NCBI RefSeq assembly: GCF_047496725.1
Contig: NC_132974.1
Span: forward strand, 1,185,501-1,249,500
Reading direction: 5' to 3'
Source: Anoplolepis gracilipes
Taxonomy: Eukaryota; Arthropoda; Insecta; Hymenoptera; Formicidae
DNA length: 64,000 nt
Shown here: in pieces, positions 60,117 to 64,000 of the stretch
How positions within the stretch are numbered: the stretch's first letter is position 1
Layout of the letters: every line of letters starts with the position of its first letter
Notes under the pieces: model-generated
Told to the model about the DNA's origin: nothing
Seen by the model: the letters and a program-made list of their open reading frames with translations, nothing else
The model's database searches: none
Translations under genes and position numbers: made by a program

Positions 60117-60891
60117 AAGACAAGGTCGAGTATGCTCATTCTCTCTTTCTCTCTCTCTCTCATTCTCCTCGCGCCAGATAATAACAAATACGCGCTATAC
60201 TACGTGATATAATTTAACGCGTTGAAATATGTACAATCAAATGATTCTAAAATACATATAAAATTCCTTAACTAAAATAATATTATTATTTGATTTAATG
60301 CGATATATTTAAAATACATGTAAACGCGATTACGAAATGTGTAAAATACTTCAACGAAAGTAATCTTATGACTTACTGTATGACTATTATAATTGCACGA
60401 TTTATTTATTATATTCGTAAATAATTATATCAATGATGTGTGTGTGTGTGAACAATTATTTGTAAAAGCGATAGAAATTTATATTATAGATATACACATA
60501 TATTTATAAACGTATAATAATTAAATATGAATTAATAATGAAAAATATGTACAAATTTACTGCCTGTACTTATTACATTTACTAAATATGTATAACTCTC
60601 TGTAATTTTAGAAATTTGTTATATTATATTAAATAAATGTTCTCTCTTTCATCGTAACTATATAATTATTCATTTATATATATATTATGTATGTTAGTTT
60701 TTTTTCTATCAGAAAAAGAAAAAGAAAGAGAGAACAGAACAGATATTCTATCACTAAAAATTAATATATTAAATACAATTTAATAATATTTTAATATTTG
60801 TTTATTATAAAAAAGTTTTTTATTAGATGTGCCTGTTTTTATTATAGCTTATACTATTTAATTTATTCGATTAAAATATGAATTTTTATTA

Positions 60892-61145
60892 ATAAAATAT
60901 TTTACATAAATATCGGCAATGTACTTCACGAGCAATAATGTATTTTAAAACGCTCGAAAATTCGCTTCTGAAAGAATAGGAAAACATGATTCGCGAAGAA
61001 GGTATCGCTAAAATCCGCGGGAAGAACGATACCTTCTTTGCATAATATGTTTTCCTATTCATTCAGAAGCGAATTTTCGAGCGATTTAAAATACATTACT
61101 GCTCGTGAACTATGTTGCCGATATTTATGTAAAATATTTTATTAA
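60892..61145. repeat. Palindrome P3
   Basis: Arms of about 125 bp, the same family as P1. The centre at 61006-61027 reads GCTAAAATCCGCGGGAAGAA, the orientation of P2 and opposite to P1, although P1 and P3 hold equivalent places in the two units. Confidence 0.9.
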
Positions 61146-61565
61146 TAAGAATTAAACTTTCGAGGATATTAAGAGACACATATTATTAATCGCGTATGAG
61201 CATGTCAATTGAATAATCGGCAATAATTAACAGTAATTAATAAAGTTTCATTTTCCGAAATTAATATATCAAACGTCCTGCTATTAAAATTTTAAATTCA
61301 AAGCGACAAATGGATGAATTAAACAAATCAATTGATGTATAAAATTACAGTAATTAAATAAAATAAAATTATATTATAAATATACTTATATATGAGTCTC
61401 TTGCAACAATGATTTCGGATAATTAATTTTGATAAGTAATTTTCCTTTTCTTTTCAAATCATGATTAGTTGTTACAGAAAGGGTCCCGCATCAACTTTTT
61501 TATTAATAATACAAGAAATTATAAGATTAAATATTATAAAATAAATTGCTTGTTTCTAAAAAAAA

Positions 61566-61631
<66 letters not shown>

Positions 61632-61782
61632 AGAGAGAATATAATTCATCGTTGTGTGTTTTCTCAATTTTTAATGTTATATTTATAATTGTTAAGGCTA
61701 AATATATATATATAAGAAACATATCTCTACATGTGTCTAAATATGAAACATTAAATACAACATATTATATTCTTCTATAGTA

Positions 61783-61824
<42 letters not shown>

Positions 61825-62393
61825 TATATTAATAATTTTATTTTATTTAACTATTATAATATTATTCATCAGTTTAATACGTTTAATACATCTATTTAGT
61901 TTATTTAAACAACAGAATATGTATGACACTAATTTCAAGAATAGAGAAAACTTTATTAATAGCTGCTACTTAACGCCAATTATGCAGTTGGCATACTTGT
62001 ACGCGATTATTAATATGTGTCATTTATCATTCTCGAAAGTTCGTCTTTCTGATTTTTATTAATAAAACAATATGTATAAAGATCGGTAATGCTGTCCACG
62101 ATCAATTATACGTCTTATTGAAAACATAATTTTAAAGTTATCGTAACTTTCGCGATAAAATAAAAATTATTTGAATTATGATGTGTATCATTTTAATCAA
62201 ACTTCTACTTTGCATTTTATTAGTTTAAATGTAATTTTAATGGGTTAACATTCTTATGATTAAAATATGAGAGATAATATAATATGTGGGATTATATGGT
62301 TTATGTTTAAACAAATGTAGAGATACGTTTCCCATATATTTCACATTAACAATTATATATACATTAGAAATTGGGAAAACACAACGATGATTT

Positions 62394-62456
<63 letters not shown>

Positions 62457-62571
62457 TTTCAAAAACAAGCAATTTATTTTATAGTATTTAATCTTATAAT
62501 TTCTTGTATTATTAATAAAAAAGTTGATGGGAGACACTTTCTGTAACAACTAATCATGATTTGAAAAGAAA
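61146..62571. repeat. X-Y-X' inverted-repeat unit 2
   Basis: Same layout as 53629-55600: arm X with a GA tract (61567-61628) and an AT tract (61790-61820), Y (about 61970-62290), then X' with a CT tract (62398-62451). The orientation of Y matches unit 1. Confidence 0.75.
62398..62451. repeat. (CT)n tract inside arm X'
   Basis: Pure CT repeats, the mirror of the GA tract at 61567-61628. Confidence 0.95.
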
Positions 62572-63424
62572 AGGAAAATTACTTATCAAAATTAATTAAC
62601 CGAAATCATTGTTGCAAGAAACTCATATATAAATATGTTTATAATATAATTTTATTTTATTTACTGTAATTTTATACATCTATTGACTCGTTTAATTCAT
62701 CTATTTGTCGCTTTGAATTTAAAATTTTAATATCAGGACGTTTGATATATTAATTTCGGAAATTGAAACTTTAATAATTATTGTTAATTAATGCCGATTA
62801 TGCAATTGACATGCTCATACGCGATTAATAATATGTGTCTCTTAATATCCTCGAAAGTTTAATTCTTATTAATAAAATATTTTACATAAATATCGGCAAC
62901 ATAGTTCACAAGCAGTAATGTATTTTAAATCGCTCGAAAATTCGCTTCTGAATGAATAGGAAAACATATTTTGCAAAGAAGGTATCGTTCTTCCCGCGGA
63001 TTTTAGCGATACCTTCTTTGCGAATCATGTTTTCCTATTCATTCAGAAGCGAATTTTCGAGCGATTTAAAATACATTACTGCTCGTGAACTATGTTGCCG
63101 ATATTTATGTAAAATATTTTACTAATAAAAATTGAACTTTCGAGGATATTAAGAGACACATATTATTATTCGCGTAATGAGCATGTCAATTGCATAATCG
63201 GCATTAATTAACAGTAATTAATAAAGTTTCTTTTCTCGAAATTAGTGTATCAAACGTCCTGCTATTAAAATTTTAAATTCAAAGCGACAAATAGATGAAT
63301 TAAACGAATCAATAGATGTATAAAATTACAGTAATTAAATAAAATAAAATTATATTATAAATATACTTATATATGAGTCTCTTGCTACAATGATTTCGGA
63401 TAATTAATTTTGATAAGTAATTTT
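62572..63424. repeat. Palindrome P4, arms about 425 bp
   Basis: Symmetry runs from the ACAACTAATCATGATTTG / AAATTACTTATC region to GATAAGTAATTT at about 63412-63423. The centre at 62986-63008 reads CGTTCTTCCCGCGGATTTTA, the orientation of P1 and opposite to P2. Confidence 0.9.
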
Positions 63425-63521
63425 ATAATTGTTAAGGCTAAATATGTATATAAGAAACATATCTCTACATGTGTTTAAATATGAAACATTAAATCCAACA
63501 TATTATATTCTTCTTTAGTAA

Positions 63522-63560
<39 letters not shown>

Positions 63561-64000
63561 ATACATATTAATAATTTTACTTTATTTAATTATTATAATA
63601 TTATTCATCAGTTTAACACGATTAATACATCTATTTAGTTTATTTTAACAACAGAATATGTTTGACACTAATTTCGGGAATAGAGAAAACTTATTAATAG
63701 CTGCTACTTAACGTCAATTATGCAGTTGGCATACTTGTGCGCGATTATTAATATGCGTCATTTAACATTCTCGAAAGTTCGTCTTTCTGATTTTTATTAA
63801 TAAAACAATATGTATAAAGATCGGTAATGCTGTCCACGATCAATTATACGTCTTATTGAAAACATAATTTTAAAGTTATCGTAACTTTCGCGATAAAATA
63901 AAAATTATTTGAATTATGATGTGTATCATTTTAATCAAACTTCTACTTTGCATTTTATTAGTTTAAATGTAATTTTAATGGGTTAACATTCTTATGATTA
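63425..64000. repeat. Third partial copy of X end and Y
   Basis: Begins abruptly with TAATTGTTAAGGCTAAATAT, skipping the GA tract of X. It then repeats the AT tract (63527-63557) and Y up to the window end, almost identical to 61680-62260. Confidence 0.85.

Overview
This is a eukaryotic, AT-rich nuclear window, very probably from an insect and most likely a hymenopteran (an ant is the best guess). The reasons are an insect-type Unc-13 protein encoded in many exons, long introns full of dinucleotide microsatellites, islands rich in CG dinucleotides, and small inverted-repeat elements of hymenopteran character. No bacterial, plasmid or CRISPR features were seen.

Positions 2563-40419 (+ strand) carry one gene, unc-13 (Munc13 family, synaptic vesicle priming), with its 5' exons outside the window. 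I could place 17 constitutive or alternative coding exons with canonical GT/AG borders. Their phases agree all the way to the stop codon at 40417-40419. The visible part encodes about 1240 residues: a short N-terminal linker, a complete C1 zinc finger (exon 13810-14029), a C1-C2B linker, the C2B domain (exons to 33682), the MUN domain (33236-37692) and the C-terminal C2C domain (39355-40419). The C1-C2B linker exon exists in two versions, 20633-20739 and 24435-24541. Both are exactly 107 nt, have the same phase and share a similar peptide, so they should be mutually exclusive. A further in-frame 150-nt cassette candidate lies at 37966-38115, between MUN and C2C.

The introns hold microsatellites, a tandem 0.5-0.6 kb duplication (14.7-15.9 kb), MITE-like inverted-repeat elements (6.3 kb, 18.1 kb) and a dispersed repeat present in two introns (26.6 kb, 32.6 kb). 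A perfect 14-bp hairpin stem sits about 100 nt upstream of the first linker exon. Downstream of the gene are a probable 3' UTR, then gene-poor DNA with three more inverted-repeat elements (42.1, 44.0 and 46.5 kb).

From about 51 kb to the end the DNA is a large tandem duplication with a 7.0-7.5 kb period. Each copy has a GC-rich, CRE-containing block with conserved minus-strand splice signals, apparently a non-coding spliced transcript. Beside it lie long palindromes, X-Y-X' inverted repeats and GA/CT tracts. The asymmetric centres of the four palindromes occur in two opposite orientations. These duplicated units and the unc-13 alternative exons are the most interesting parts of the window.
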